A DNA stretch of 64,000 nucleotides from Acytostelium subglobosum LB1 (Eukaryota; Evosea; Eumycetozoa; Acytosteliales; Acytosteliaceae), in NCBI RefSeq assembly GCF_000787575.1, contig NW_012236527.1, positions 868,001 through 932,000 on the forward strand, written 5' to 3'. Position numbers and translations under genes: made by a program. Below are positions 26,301 to 39,488 of the stretch, in pieces; the stretch's first letter is position 1, and every line of letters begins with the position of its first letter. The notes below the pieces were generated by a model that had not been told where the DNA came from, ran no database searches, and worked only from the letters and a program-made list of their open reading frames with translations.

Positions 26301-29300
26301 TGACAATGATCGAAGACATTGTTGGGCTCCAACTCTTGCTTACCAATCTTGGAATGGACTCGTCGGTCGTCACAGAGTTCTGTACTATCCTTGGCGACAC
26401 AAACAATCAAATGATCACAAAGTGCAATGAGGTGGAGAGTGTCTACAACAAGTTGATCAATAATCATCCCGCGCTGGCCAATGTGATCCAGGGATTCCTG
26501 TCACTGTTCCATTCAGTGATGGTCCAGCACGACCTCAACAAGGTGCTCTCCGTGTACAAGGACATCGCTTCGCTCAACTCTCGCATTGACAACCGTCAAT
26601 CATCTGACATCCGTGAGGAGACCCACGACATTCTACACATGTTGCGTCTACTCTGTGAACGTAACTCCATCCTCCATCACCCAGTATATGCCAAGATCAA
26701 GGTGCGTCCGCCCTTCCCCACCAGCATCGACGAGCTGATCGCCTTCTTCAGAGAGTGTGGAGGATCTGTCATCCCGCTGGCAGGCCTGCACGGAGTACTC
26801 AAGCGCGCAGGCATCCAAATCGTACAAGAGTCACTGCAGAGCGAGTCAGAGGATCGGCAAACAATGGCCATCGTCAAGAACATCATGATGAATGGTGAGT
26901 TCAAGATTGATGTTCGCTATCAAAGGGTGATTGTGTCTGCCAGCTACACCGACGGCACTCGCAATGAGCTGGTCGTGGTCCATCCCGAGGAGTTGGAGGC
27001 GCTGCCATCACAACTACTGCTCACCAGTGGCGTGACAATCAAGGGACAGCCCGTTGTGGACGTGGACGCGCCACTGCCCGACAACATCGCCAAGCCAGAG
27101 GATCGTGAGCGCTACGTTACAAGGTTCAACATGATGTTTGACAACTGCTTCCAGCTGGCCGAGGTCATCAAGAAGATATGTGATGCCGGCCATCCTGACT
27201 ATCAAGTGAAGACATTCAATGTGGACTGTGGTCTGAGGATGCTTCAGTTGACCGAGTGTATCCACGAGCAGTCCACTGTGCTCGAGCGTTGGACCAAGCA
27301 CTTTGAAGAGTTTAGAGAGGCGCACCCTATCCTCTCACTTCTCACCCGTTCACAGCTTGTGGCCTGTCTGACGGCACTGCGCACTCAGAACTTGGATGAC
27401 CTGTTCAGTGTGTTGCAATCAGTCGGTTGCAGTCCAACAAACATGAGAGGGTCAATCGACATCCTGTTCAATCAAGCAAAGAATGTGAACAAGGCATCGG
27501 AACTAAATCGATTGCTGTCGACCTGCCTCGAGAAGTTCTTCAACTTTGGCAAGTTGGCCTACAAGTCGCCCCAAATGGCCGTCCTGCCCAGCTACACTCC
27601 TCTGACCGACATCAAGAACCATTACCAACTAGTGCGTGTCGTCTCGGATGAGCACACACTCGAGGAGGTGGTCTTTGGCAACCACATTGCCATGCACAAG
27701 CGTCTGCCATGCCCAATCGAGGTACTGTTCTGCACGTCGCAGACGACAGTCGTGGACATTGAGGACTTCCTCGACAGATGGGCCCTGTTCAACAAGATCA
27801 CAAACACAAGGAACTCGACCTTCTGGCTGGTCAAGGTCGAGGACTTGTCCTACGCCACGCAGAATCGATGCATCCAGAAGTTGTTCATGGTGGCCGAGCA
27901 TATGCCACCCGACCATCCCAAGCTCTTCTTTGTGACCAAGGGTATCCAGCAATCATCATACATCTCCACCATCTTGGTCAGGAATGAGACGGAGATCAAG
28001 GCCGACACATGTACTGCACTGGCCAACCTCATCACCCCCATGGCCAGCGCGCTCAACATACATGTCGTTCACTCACCATCTTGTGCGGGAGGCAAGACCA
28101 CCTCAGCCATACGTGCATTCGTCGCTGGCAAACTCGACAACAAAGGTTTGCCAATGCGACAGGCGCAGTTCTCAATCGACATGACACCGATGAATGTTAT
28201 ACTGCGACGACTGCTCGAAGCCCATCCCATCACATCCGATCGTGGCATTGTGTTGCATTTGAACATTGGACATCTAGTCAATGCCAGCGAGGCCAACCTA
28301 TTCCTCTTCCAATACCTGCTCATGGCAAGCTGGCGCGACAGCACTGGCTACACATTCCCACTTCATGAGAAGAACACCATTGTGATTGAGCTATCCAACA
28401 CTGGACTCCCAGACGAGAGGAAGCGCATACCCATCTGCCAGTACTTCAGAGACCTCCCACTGCAACATGGCATCACCTCCACCAAACCCATGCCACAGAT
28501 CAGCGATGATTCTAACATTCTATACAGCTTCCGTGAACAGGACACTCACCATCTGGGCACGCAGATGCTTGTGGCTGTTTTCAACGCTCTCGAGAGAGGC
28601 ATCAAGACCCTGCCACAGAGGAGTGAGGTGGCCTCTCTTGCCCTGCCCAACAGTGACAAGCTATATCAGATGGTCTCAGCCATTGCCCACAAGAACTACT
28701 GTCAGGCCGGTCATTTGATGGCCATCACATTCGCCTCTCCGGGATCACTGGCGTGCACCAAGTGTAAGGTCGTCCCCGACCCAGAACCTGGCTACGCCCA
28801 CTGCGCCAAGTGCTCATCAGCATTGTGCTTCAACTGTATGAACAAATTGGATATCCCGCAAGTGTCCAACACCATGTTCCTGCGCAGGTATTACTGGTTC
28901 GTGATCCCACTGCTTGAGAACTTCTATCATGCCTATGGTGTCTATTGGGACTTCCCCGATATGGAGGATGCCGAACAAGACTACAAGAAGCTGGCCTATC
29001 ACTATGCGTGCATGATCCTATACTGCACATACAACTTGGCGTTGCCCTCGATGGAGCCATACGATTCGACGCGTCCACTCGATGACGTCCGCCGATGCAA
29101 CAACATGAAGAAGTTTGAATCATGGCGCGATACCCCATTCATGGTCGTCACACCAACTGGCTACCACGTCACCTCGGTCGCTGGCTTCTCGCCACTCGAG
29201 TACATCATCCAGCGCGAGCGACCACAGACTTCGGAGAACGAGCTGTTCCTACAGTGGATCGTGTGCGAGGGCTCTTTGCAACCAATGAACAGGGCTCAGC

Positions 29301-32300
29301 TGCAAAAGTTGTGCTCCAAGTTGAGTGACCTCACCTTCTCAGCCGACCACAACAACCCACTCTTGACAAGGTTGCTCGAGGTACTTGGCTGTTCAGAAAC
29401 GGGAGTCATGTCTGTTCTCCAGGCGATCAACTCAATGACAGGACATGGCACACACAAGCTTGATCAGATCGAGACATCTGACTCGTTGGTCAACGCTATT
29501 GACCTGCTCACGGCCAATGGCATGATGGACCTCAACACAAGGATGATCACATGTACTGAGTTCATCGCCAAGGGCACCGAATACATCAACAGTCTGTTTG
29601 GATCTAGCAATGACAAGCCAAAGTACACGCTCACCGCCGACAATATACTTCGTTTGCTCGCCGTCCAGACAAGATTGATTGCTGGCATGCCAATATGTAT
29701 TATGGGCGAGACAGGATGTGGCAAGACAGAATCACTCGCCTTCTTGTCCAGGATCACTGGCAAGGACTTCCATATCATTAATGTCCAAGAGGGTATCTCC
29801 GAGGAGAACTTCTATAGCATGATGTCGCCAATCATTGAGCGCGCTCAGAGACATCCCCACCGACAGTTTGTAGTTGCCATGGATGAGGTCAACACAACCG
29901 CATCGCTCTGGATTGCTAAGGACATGCAGGTGGACCATGTGTGTTTTGGCGTGCGTATCCCCCAGAACATCGTGTTTGTCACCATCCTCAACCCATGGAA
30001 GGAGAGGACTGCCCAGCAGCAGAAGACCATCGCGGACATGGATGTTGGTGGACTGGACTTCCTCAAGTACCAGCAGCAGAACATCAAATCTGGTGGCAAT
30101 AGCGTACTCCAGCAGACCAAGAAGAAAGACATCAAACTTGTGTACCAAGTGCACAGGGCTCCCGAGACGCTGTGCTCCATTACATGGGACTGGGGAAGCG
30201 CCTCAACTACCTTGTCGCCATTCAAAGAGATTGAGGATGTGATGGACACCAACTTGTTGATCAAATGGCGCGATAACATTTCAGACGAGTTGCTCGTCGC
30301 CTCCAGCATGGTGCACTGGCTCATTCAACACCTGCAAGACGTGACGGGTCTGCGCAACGACTTCAAGACCGCAGGCGATGGCACTGAAGGCCAAGCATAC
30401 TGGAAGAAGTTCCGCACCATCATGGTGGAGCTACTTGTCGAGTCGCAGAAATTCATTCGCCACGACGTCTACCTCGACGAGATCAGTGTCGTCTCACTGC
30501 GTGACATGCGCAAGATGTGCGAGCTGGTAGTAGTCATATTCGTTGAGTTCTGGTGTGAGGCGCGATCACAGCTACAACGCGAACACCTCAATCAATCACT
30601 CCCCTACTTCCGCTTCCTCACCAATGCCGTGCACGTCTCGCTTATCAACACGTACTGTCTGCGTCTTGACTCGCCTCGTCGACTCAATTATCTAGTGCGC
30701 ATCCAGACACATTGGCACAGCATTCGCTCCAGGTTCAATGACATAAACCCCTTGTTCATGGCGAGCCCAGAGTCCGCAAACCTTTGCCCATCGTATGACC
30801 AGTGCGAGCTGTATGTCTCATTCAACGAGCTTGCAACATACATCGTTGGCGACCTTGACAACGACAGCGGCATCGCGATGAACCAAGCTCTCAAGGAGAA
30901 CACCTTTGCCCTGCTGTGCTCTGTTATGACCAAGTCTCCACTGTTCATTGTTGGACGCCCAGGCTCAACAAAGTCGCGCTCGCTCGAATTGTTGATCCGC
31001 GCCACCGACTCACACAGACGTGATGGCACATTCATCGGCATGTTGTGTATCGTCATCCAGATTCACGTGATTCAGTGCTCGCCCCACACCACAGCGCACC
31101 ACATCCGCGCCAATGCCCTGCGTGCTGCACGCGCTCAGATCGCCGCCGACAAGATACCAAACACCACCGTGCGCAGAATCAACAGTATCGTTCTGGAGGA
31201 AGTTGGCGCAACCATTGGCTCAGAGCACAACCCCCTCATGTCACTTCACGACATGATCGACAATGGTATCGAGGTGGATGGTCGCCGCATCAAACTGCCC
31301 ATCATTGGTATCTCCAACTACAGATTGGACGCGTCCAAGATGGGTCGAGGACGTGTTGTCTACCGAGGCAACCCGCCCTTGGGTGACCTGGCCATCACAG
31401 CCACAGCTATCCTTCGCGACCTTGGCGAGAACCACGTTGGCGAATGGATCAAGAACTTTTCGTTGGCTTTCTCCAACAACATTCTCACCAATGAGAACTA
31501 CACCTGGTACTACGGTATGCGTGACTTCTACGCTGTGATCAGCACCATTCGTACCCTGGCCGTGCCATTGGAGAAGAAGCTCGAGATGAGCCAGTTGCGT
31601 ACCGCAACACGATCCGAGGTCAACTCACATATTACTCGCTGGGCGGTCATGATCAATCTTCGAGGATTCCCCGATGCCAAGAGCGAGGCTGTGTTGGCCG
31701 ACAGCATGCAATCACCATTCCAACTCAATGAACATGTGAACGCACGATGGGAGTGGCACGAGAGCGATCAAAGCGATCCCATCAGACTGTGTGACTGTTG
31801 CGCAAAGATGAAGATGTATCGCAAGGCACTGGTGTGGCAGACCAACAACCCAGACAGCGAGCTCACGCTCAAAGTACTCGCAGACATGTTCCTGGCTGCC
31901 GTTGGCAACGTGAAGATCCATCATGGACAGCACTATTGCCAATACTTTGACGAAGACAGTATGGCTGTTCGCGCACCCGAGGTCATTGCCTACTCCTTGC
32001 GCGAGAAAGCATCGCGCCACGTCATGATCTTCACCAAGGCCAATGCAGCCCTACTCTTGCTCTTCTCCATGGGCCTGGTAAAGAAGGAGCAATGCACCGT
32101 GATCTTCCAGTGTTCGTCATCCAAGGATCAAGCCACGACCACGTCAGAGATCGTCCAACAGATGATGCAGATCAAGGGATGCATGAAGGAGGGCAAGACC
32201 CTGATCTTGGTCAAGAGCAGACATCTCTACGAGTCTATGCTCGACGCGCTTAACGTCCACTACACCAAGGACACCAGTGGACTGGAAGCCGACAACCTTC

Positions 32301-35300
32301 ACAAGACCATGCTGTCTATGGCTGGTGTTACTCAGTCAGTGTTTGTCGATCCCAACTTCCGCTGCATCATTCTCGAGGATCAGGAGGAGCTCAAGTCCAG
32401 TGTGCTCCCACCGATGATCAATCGATTCTCCAAGACTGTGCTCACATTCGCCAGTGCCCTCAACCCCCAACAGAACAAGACCCGATCGGAGATCATGCAC
32501 CAGAGCAAGATTGCCCTGGGAGACAACCAGGTGATCAATCTCTTGGACTTCCTCATTCCAGGATTGAACGAGCAATCGTTGGACTCGGCGATGTACACCT
32601 ACACCACACATGACGAGGTTGTTAGCCGTTTGTGCTACTGCTTCTCACGCAAGAACCTTCGACGCCTCTCACTAAAGTTGGTTGAGGGGCTTGCTGGCGA
32701 CAACATCAACGTGCCACTCAATCGCTGGAAGGACATGTGGAAGATGAACGTTGGCGATCAATCATTCGAGACACTGGCCGTTAAGATCATGGCCGATGAG
32801 GTCCTGCCACAGCAACACCTCATGCTCATTACTGAGCAGATCCAGCTCAAGGAGCAGTCTCTGTTCCAGACGCTCAACACAATGCTCTTCAAGATTGACA
32901 AGAGAAAGGTTGTCTTGGCCATACCCCAGGTGACCATCCTCAATCAAACCACCAGTGTCGATGTGTCCTCGGCACTGTCCACTCTCAAGCGTGCCGACGT
33001 CACCGAGCACAGCGCCATGGCCGTCTTCCTCTTGGACACCACGTCATCATCTCAATCAATCCAACTCGACTCATTCATGTATGCAGTGTCCTCAGAGTCG
33101 CTCCACAAACACCAACACGCCGTGTTGATTGTGGTCGTTGCTGATGAGCTTGCTGGAACAGCCTCACAGACACAGTCCCAGCCCCAGGCTCAGTTCTCTA
33201 TGGTGTTCGATACCGCGTGGTGCCAGATGTTTGTGGATGAGATCGTGCCACGACCCATTGACGCGGCACACGATGTAAAGGCATCACTGCTCAATCAACT
33301 CGAGCAAGACAAGCTGTTGCATGAGATACTCAAGCCAGAGTTGATCATGGCCTTGGCCCTGCTTCCAGACAACCTCACCACATTGTGCCAGTCAATGGGC
33401 TCGGCCACCATTGTCACGCAGAGCTTCGAGATGATCAGCAACATCCTCGCTCACCCATCCAGCTTCCGAGACAAGATCATCGAGCTCCTGCTTAATCATG
33501 TTCGCCAAGCAGATATCACGATTGAACGATGGACTACGCTGGCCTTCCAGAAAGCCAGGTACTCGTCCGACTCGCTCCGCTCCATTTACTTGGACTTCCT
33601 CGGCCCATTCGTCATTGGTGTGCTCCATCACATCTTCTCGGTGATCACTCAGTTCCGATCGCTACAGTTGCTCAACTCGATTGAATCGTGCGAAATCCTC
33701 ATCAACTTGATGGACTGCCCCGAGATCTTCCCCCGATGCAACGTCGATGACTGCCTGTCACTCATGCCACTCACAATGTCTCGAGGCAATCTAGAGTCGT
33801 CCAAAGGCTACTTCCTTTTCCCAGTGACCTCGCGACATGTCGTGGGACAGCTGACAGAGGTCCAGTTCCCACTCTCGCCCATCGTCTTTGTCCACCTCTT
33901 CAATCTCTCACTTGTGGGCGACAACATGGACTCGGTCGAATCATTCATCCGCGTAGCACATCTCGATCAACTATCCAAGAAGTCATTGAATGAGTACATT
34001 GATGATGTGATCGCCAATGGCACGTCAGTGCCACTCGCCAACGTCGACCTTGTCAAGAGGATCTTGGTGCAGCTCGGTGGCAATCCCAATGCATTCGACT
34101 CCATTCTTGAGTTCCATCGATTCATCATTGATCACCTGGAATGGTTCAACTCTGTGATCAAGCTTGGCACGCAATCATTCTCGAAGGTCGCCAAGGACAA
34201 GTTTGCTGGTCGCTCTGTTCAGGACATCATCACTCTCACTCACATCGATGGAATCATCCCACTGAACATGATCGACCTCGTCAACCAGGTCACCCGTGCC
34301 GACGACTCTATCAACTGGAGGATCATTCGTGCCATTGCTATGGCCGATGCAGCAGTGGATCAGTCACAACTCAAACGACATCGCAAGACATTCGTCGAGC
34401 TTCAAGACATATTCGAGGCTGACCAGGTCAAGGGTATTGTCTCCCTCTTCACGCCCGACAGTCAATCATACATCAAGTACTTCCTGTTTGAGTTGTTCGC
34501 CAACGATAACAACGATCAAGAAGTAGACCTTGACCACATTGCCAGCATCATCCAATCACTCTCTGGCGTGGACAACCTCTCTCAGTTGATGGTCCAGCAT
34601 GAGGACACCAAGTGTGGACTGGCCTTCCTTCTTCGTCGTGCACTCATCCTGATCATGGCACATGCTGACCCTGCCTCCACCCCACTCTTTGGCGCGCTCT
34701 CTCAATTGATGAATGTGTCCCTTCAACTCTACACCCTCCTGGCTCACTGTCTCATTGAGATCATCTTCTCTGAGGGCATACTCAAAGACACCGTGCTTAA
34801 CGACGAGTATGTCAAGAAGTTTGCCGGAAACAGTCCCTTGTGCTACTTCATCCGAGTCAACACTGTTGTGGCCATCCTCTTGGACATCATTGACATGGAC
34901 AATGAGGCAGCCGCCATCACCTACCATCCATTCATTCAACAATTAATTGGCAATGACAATCAACTCACAAGAGAGATGGCACTGTTTGTCCTGCGATCGT
35001 ACAGCAGCAGTGGCACAGTTGACATGGACAAGTCCATCATCAACCTCAAGCAGTCCAAGTTCCCAGCAAGTCTGTCGAAGCACCCTGTCGTCAATGATGT
35101 AGCCCGTGCATTGCAAAAGGTGTCACCACTCGCCGTGTTCCCCGGCTTCACCCATTCAATCACCGCGCTCGTAGAGTATGCCGTCTCAAAGACAAACGAC
35201 AAGGTAGCAAACTTCACAGCACTGCCGGTTGATGGCCGTATCGCATCTATTGCATCATTCTGTGCCAAGGTTGAGCCTCAACAGATTGCCAACTTCATGG

Positions 35301-37987
35301 CCGATATCTACCCAACAGTGTCCTCGCTCATCCCCAAGGAAGCCAATCTCGCACTCACAACACTGTCCAACACCAGAGCGTTTGATCAGAGCTCAGACCT
35401 ACGCGAGATCATCACTTCAGTGTTCGTGTCGCTGCTCCTCGGCTCCAAGCCATTCATTTTTTACAAGGACCTCGTTCTGAAGATGATGGAGAATAAGGCG
35501 GCAGTGGTCAGACACAGCAGGGCCATCGGGGAACTGCTCAACCCCAGGTGTCCTCGAGGACACGTGTTTGTCGACTGGACTGGCTGCTTTGCCATCACCT
35601 GTAACGATAATTGCCGCGCTGCCTTCTGTGGTCACTGCCTTGCCGACTGTGGCGCAGATGCCCATGCCCATGTACTCAAAGAACATGGCAGCTACTTTGG
35701 AACATATGATCAGTTCAAACGAGGATTTGGTGCGATGGCCACAAAGAGAATCAAAGAATACATACTTGTGCTGCCTGCTGATATCCGTCCTCTGGTTGAG
35801 GCAGAGTTGCCCAACACACTCAAGGACAACCTCTTTGGGGTGATGCCACAGCACATCATTGTTGTCCAGCAGGCCAATGCGACCAACAACCGAGATGTAC
35901 CAGCTGTGTGTGGACTGATAATGGACCTCCTCATCTCTGTCTCAAAGATCTGGCACAGACTCGTGAACAACAACGATGAGACTGATACACTGCCCAACCT
36001 AGTCCTCGAGCTCACCCAACTTATTGCCAAGATCAAGGATGTAGTATTCCCAACAGCAGCGACAGTCACAAGCACATACAGCTACATCCAGGCAGTGCTC
36101 TGGAAGTTGCGGGCCGCCAACATGCCCATCGTCAGCAGGAATGGCATTCAAAACAAGGTGATTGAGGTCTGTGGAATGAGCCCGGCTCAGATGCTCCAGG
36201 ATCTGGTTAATGAGTGCCGTGCAGGCCAAACCGGTATCTTGAGCGAACTCCAGCTCACTGAGGAGCATTTGACAGGAGCCGGAAGTGGCATGACTCTTCA
36301 GCAGGCTCAGCTCTCACTTTTGGCACTTCAACGAACTTTGATCACTGATCATCAGATCATGGAGACAATGAAGGCCAACTATGATACCTACCCGATACTC
36401 AACCTGCTCAGGGACAAGGAGAGCAGCATCACGAACAAGTCGATCAACAGACAGAGGAGGGTCATCAAGTTCCTTGGGCGTCTACAGGATGCCGCTCGCA
36501 AGGCTGGTGTGACGAGAGCCCATGCCGCCACAGAAGGCTCATTCATCAAACTGGTCAAGAATTCGGGACTTGAGCCATCGTACAAGTCATTCTCAGCAGA
36601 CCTCTCTGCCGTCCTCAAGAATATCACCAACTGGCAATGCAAAGACAACATTCAAGCTTTGTACGGACACATGGTCGACAACAAGATACAAGACTCTGTT
36701 GCCCTGGAATGCTTCCTCCCACAGCTCAAAGGCATTGGTATATTATCGATGTGTTTGTGGTCTGGTTGCTCAAGGGTCAATGGATGGGATGGTCTGCCCC
36801 TGGTCCAGAACAATCTGTACATCGCCATCCACGGCACACAAGCACCAAGAATAGCAGGTAGCCCTTACCTACTGGATGACAAGGACTTGCTTAACTTCAA
36901 AGTCCAACCCATCCTCGACACAATCAATCAGCTGTTCATCGTGCCTGGATTCAACCCGCGACTATCCAAAGACTTATTTGTGATTGAGGAGCTCTGCAAG
37001 TATGGTGCTCCACGTCTTGCATCACTCCCCTACATCGCCCCAGAGTTGCCAGAGTATGACTATGGTCTTGAGGGCATTCTCGAGCTCTTTGGCAAGGTCG
37101 AGGAGAGATTGGCCAACGAAGGTGGACGTGCCTTCACCATACTCCCCGCCACACTTACCAGCGGACTCAAGGGTATCCTGAGCGAGGTGCCACACGCAGC
37201 CGAGTTGATCTACTCATTCTGTGGAGCAGTGCTAGTCCATCAAAGTGGAGATGATGTCCCATTGGGCAAGGTTGTGGCCGAGATCAACATTGCCATGCCA
37301 TTGACCGAGGACCAGAAACAGGGAAGTCAAATCTTGTTTGAGTTGCCAGCCGCTCGTAAATCATTCCTCGTGGAGCACATCCCCGCCATGATGGGTCTGT
37401 GTTGGAAGACAAACAATGTACACGCCACCGCCAATGTACCAGTGGACAAAGACACGCTGTTGGAGATACAAACCACATTGCGCACTATTGTTGGCACGCC
37501 CAAGTACCACCCATTGATCCCATCGATCCTGGCATCATTGCGAACAGCAGGTGTCAATCACTTCACAGCAGAGCTTAGCAGACAGTTTGGAGAAGCACCC
37601 CTTGAGCTCTACTTGACAACAATTCCAATCTTTGGTGAGAATGGCGAACATGATGAGTTGTCTGAGCGAGAGCCATTCCAGACATTTGCCAAACACTTTG
37701 GAGTGGTACTACGCGAGGCAGTGGAGATACTTGGACCAAAGGAGATACAATCATCAAAGGCTGAAGAGAAAGCATTGGTCGTCCCCATATCAGCCATCAG
37801 GAAATACCTCAAACAGAATGTCGTGGAACAGACTGCCAAGCCAACTCAACCCCAAAGAGTTGTTCCAATCAACAATAGCAATAATAACAACAACAACAAC
37901 CACATCAATAATAATAATGTGGTCAGGCCAAACAACAGAGGAATATCGATATCAACATCCTCAATGATGAAGGACTTGGAGCTCTAA
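23398..37987 (+). CDS. Giant RNF213/mysterin-like AAA protein
   Basis: Two exons, 23398-23506 and 23580-37987, about 4838 aa; nearly all is one 14.4-kb exon. Short Gly/Arg-rich start (MSSAGRGGTQGG...), then an Asn tract. Two dynein-like AAA modules: Walker A GETGCGKT at about residue 2079 with Walker B VAMDEVN (about 2138), and GRPGSTKS at about 2495 with VLEEVGAT (about 2574). Downstream are RNF213 hallmarks: GISNYRLDASKMGRG, FRCIILEDQEELK and PPMINRFSK. Cys-rich clusters occur at about 1761-1792 (CTKC ... CAKC ... CFNC) and 4027-4068 (CPRGHVF ... C ... CNDNC ... FCGHCLADCG ... HAHV). RNF213 is a large E3 ubiquitin ligase acting in lipid-droplet biology and antimicrobial ubiquitylation. A canonical C3HC4 RING is not visible, so ligase activity is inferred. 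Asn-rich C-terminus. Confidence 0.88.
23613..23718 (+). repeat. AAC/AAT triplet repeat encoding polyasparagine
   Basis: An almost pure AAC/AAT run gives a roughly 35-residue Asn tract near the N-terminus of the RNF213-like protein, just after the only intron. Typical dictyostelid homopolymer; the reverse-strand Val/Ile frame here is an artefact. Confidence 0.85.
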
Positions 37988-38073
37988 TCCCCAATCTTAT
38001 CCAAATAAATCCAATCATTTACACACACACAATCTCTCCAGATTAACTTGTATATAGTGATGAAGAAGAAGAG
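37988..38073. other. Short spacer 3' of the RNF213-like gene
   Basis: Contains AAATAAATCC about 20 bp after the stop, a likely polyadenylation signal. Nothing else seen. Confidence 0.4.
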
Positions 38074-38728
38074 ATGGCCGTCAGCATTAGTGCGGCGCCT
38101 AGTATCCATGATGAGGCCAACCAGAATGGTAATTTATTATATCAAAATGATTGATTTTGGAGTATTGTTTATTAATTCAAACAATGATTTGTTGTAGATC
38201 CTGATATTGAACGATATATTAGGATGTTAAAAGTTGAGTTGTTGGCAGAGGCAAAGAAACAGAAGAAGAAAGTATCAAGTAGTCTAACTAAAGAAGCAAT
38301 CAAGGCAATTCTACTCGATGATCAGCCCGATATTTCTTTGAAAGAATGGACTGACCAAAAGCCCAGGTTGGGTCTGGGGCGATACCATGTTGAAGAGGTG
38401 AATCATCGAGGAGCATACACCAATTTGCCGGTGTTCGAACAATTCTTTGACCACGAGATAGTCCAACTCATTGTCGACCAAACCAATATTTATATTCATC
38501 AAATGGGCAGAGAGAGCAGTTGGAGAAATTGTTCTTTGGACATCCAATCAACAAATGATAATATTCAAAATGTTTGCTGCGGTCATCACAATGGGAGTTG
38601 TTGAAATACCCAAGTATGAGGACTATTGGGAGGATGGTGATTGTTTCCTTCCATCAGTGGCAAGAATTATAACCAGAGACCAGTTCCGTTTCTTAGTAAC
38701 AAACCTTCACTTTGCCGACAACTATTGA
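38074..38728 (+). pseudogene. Relic of a piggyBac-type (DDE_Tnp_1_7) transposase
   Basis: Two exon-like blocks, 38074-38128 and 38198-38728, joined by a normal-looking 69-bp intron. The first frame gives a basic N-terminus and FFDHEIVQLIVDQTNIYIHQM, the typical start of the piggyBac transposase domain. The similarity then continues in another frame (FAAVITMGVVEIPKYEDYW, then RDQFRFLVTNLHFADNY), so there is a frameshift near 38500. It stops at the LHFADN motif, before the catalytic Asp residues, so it is truncated at the 3' side. No terminal inverted repeats were found. An old, inactive DNA-transposon copy or domesticated derivative. Confidence 0.75.
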
Positions 38729-38739
38729 ATCAACGTTCC

Positions 38740-39176
38740 AGAAGTCAAACATATTTGCTCTGAGTATACATTCACAAAGGATGGTCACACCTATGAGTTC
38801 ATGGATACTCCAGGTCTCTCAGATACAAATGGAGTAGAACGGGATAATGACAACAATGATATTTGAGAAGGCCTCAAGAGTCGAGTCACTATCAGCAATC
38901 ATTCTAGTTTTCCTGGAATCTACAACAAGAATAACCATTATCACATCAGAGATCAAATTGGTGGAACAATCACTCATTACCCCTATAGTTAACCTTATTC
39001 TTGGATCAAACAATATCAAGAGAGTCTGCAATGGTTTCAACTTTGTTAAAGAGATATCAATATCCATTGATCTATTGAAGATGGAAGCAAAGATATTGAG
39101 ATCAACAAATTCCAGACTATCAGTAGACGATATAATTCAAGATATGAGATACCTTATCAACATTCTCCATGTTTAA
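38740..39176 (+). pseudogene. Broken partial copy of the neighbouring GIMAP-like GTPase
   Basis: Starts directly after the transposase relic. It keeps YTFTKDGHTYEFMDTPGLSDTNG (G3 region of the GTPase at 39489), then changes frame and continues as ESLSAIILV ... NLILGSNN. It then jumps, with a deletion of roughly 250 residues, to NIKRVCNGFNFVKEIS and MEAKILRSTNSRLSVDD, which match DLKSICQGFNLVDELS and IEAKLLASNEARASADQ of the intact gene. G1 and the Cys/His-rich segment are missing. No plausible start. A decayed tandem duplicate. Confidence 0.82.
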
Positions 39177-39488
39177 GTTCAACTTGAACGATCATTCCTA
39201 TTTTTAATCATTTAATATTGTTTAATAAATTTATTAATATCATAATATCATTTTATCTTTTGAAGTTTAATAACCAATTGGTTATTGGGAATTGAGTAAT
39301 TGAACTTATAAAATCAAGTGATTAAACAAAAACGTGAATAATCACTTTATATTATCTATATATATATATTAAACCAATCATAAAATTTTCAACAACTTGA
39401 ATAATCAATTTCCTGATGAGGTCAAGTATAAAATATTTAACTTCTTTGGCAATATTCAATCTTTCAAATACCTTTACCAAAGTAAAAG
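39177..39488. other. AT-rich promoter region of the GIMAP-like GTPase gene
   Basis: About 310 bp, almost only A and T in places (TATATATATATATTAAACC near 39356-39375, a possible TATA region). No gene seen. Confidence 0.5.

Noticed and set aside
24000-37900. Many 60-150 codon frames within the RNF213-like exon
   Set aside because: All overlap the single 14.4-kb frame that has recognisable AAA motifs; codon bias explains the shadows.
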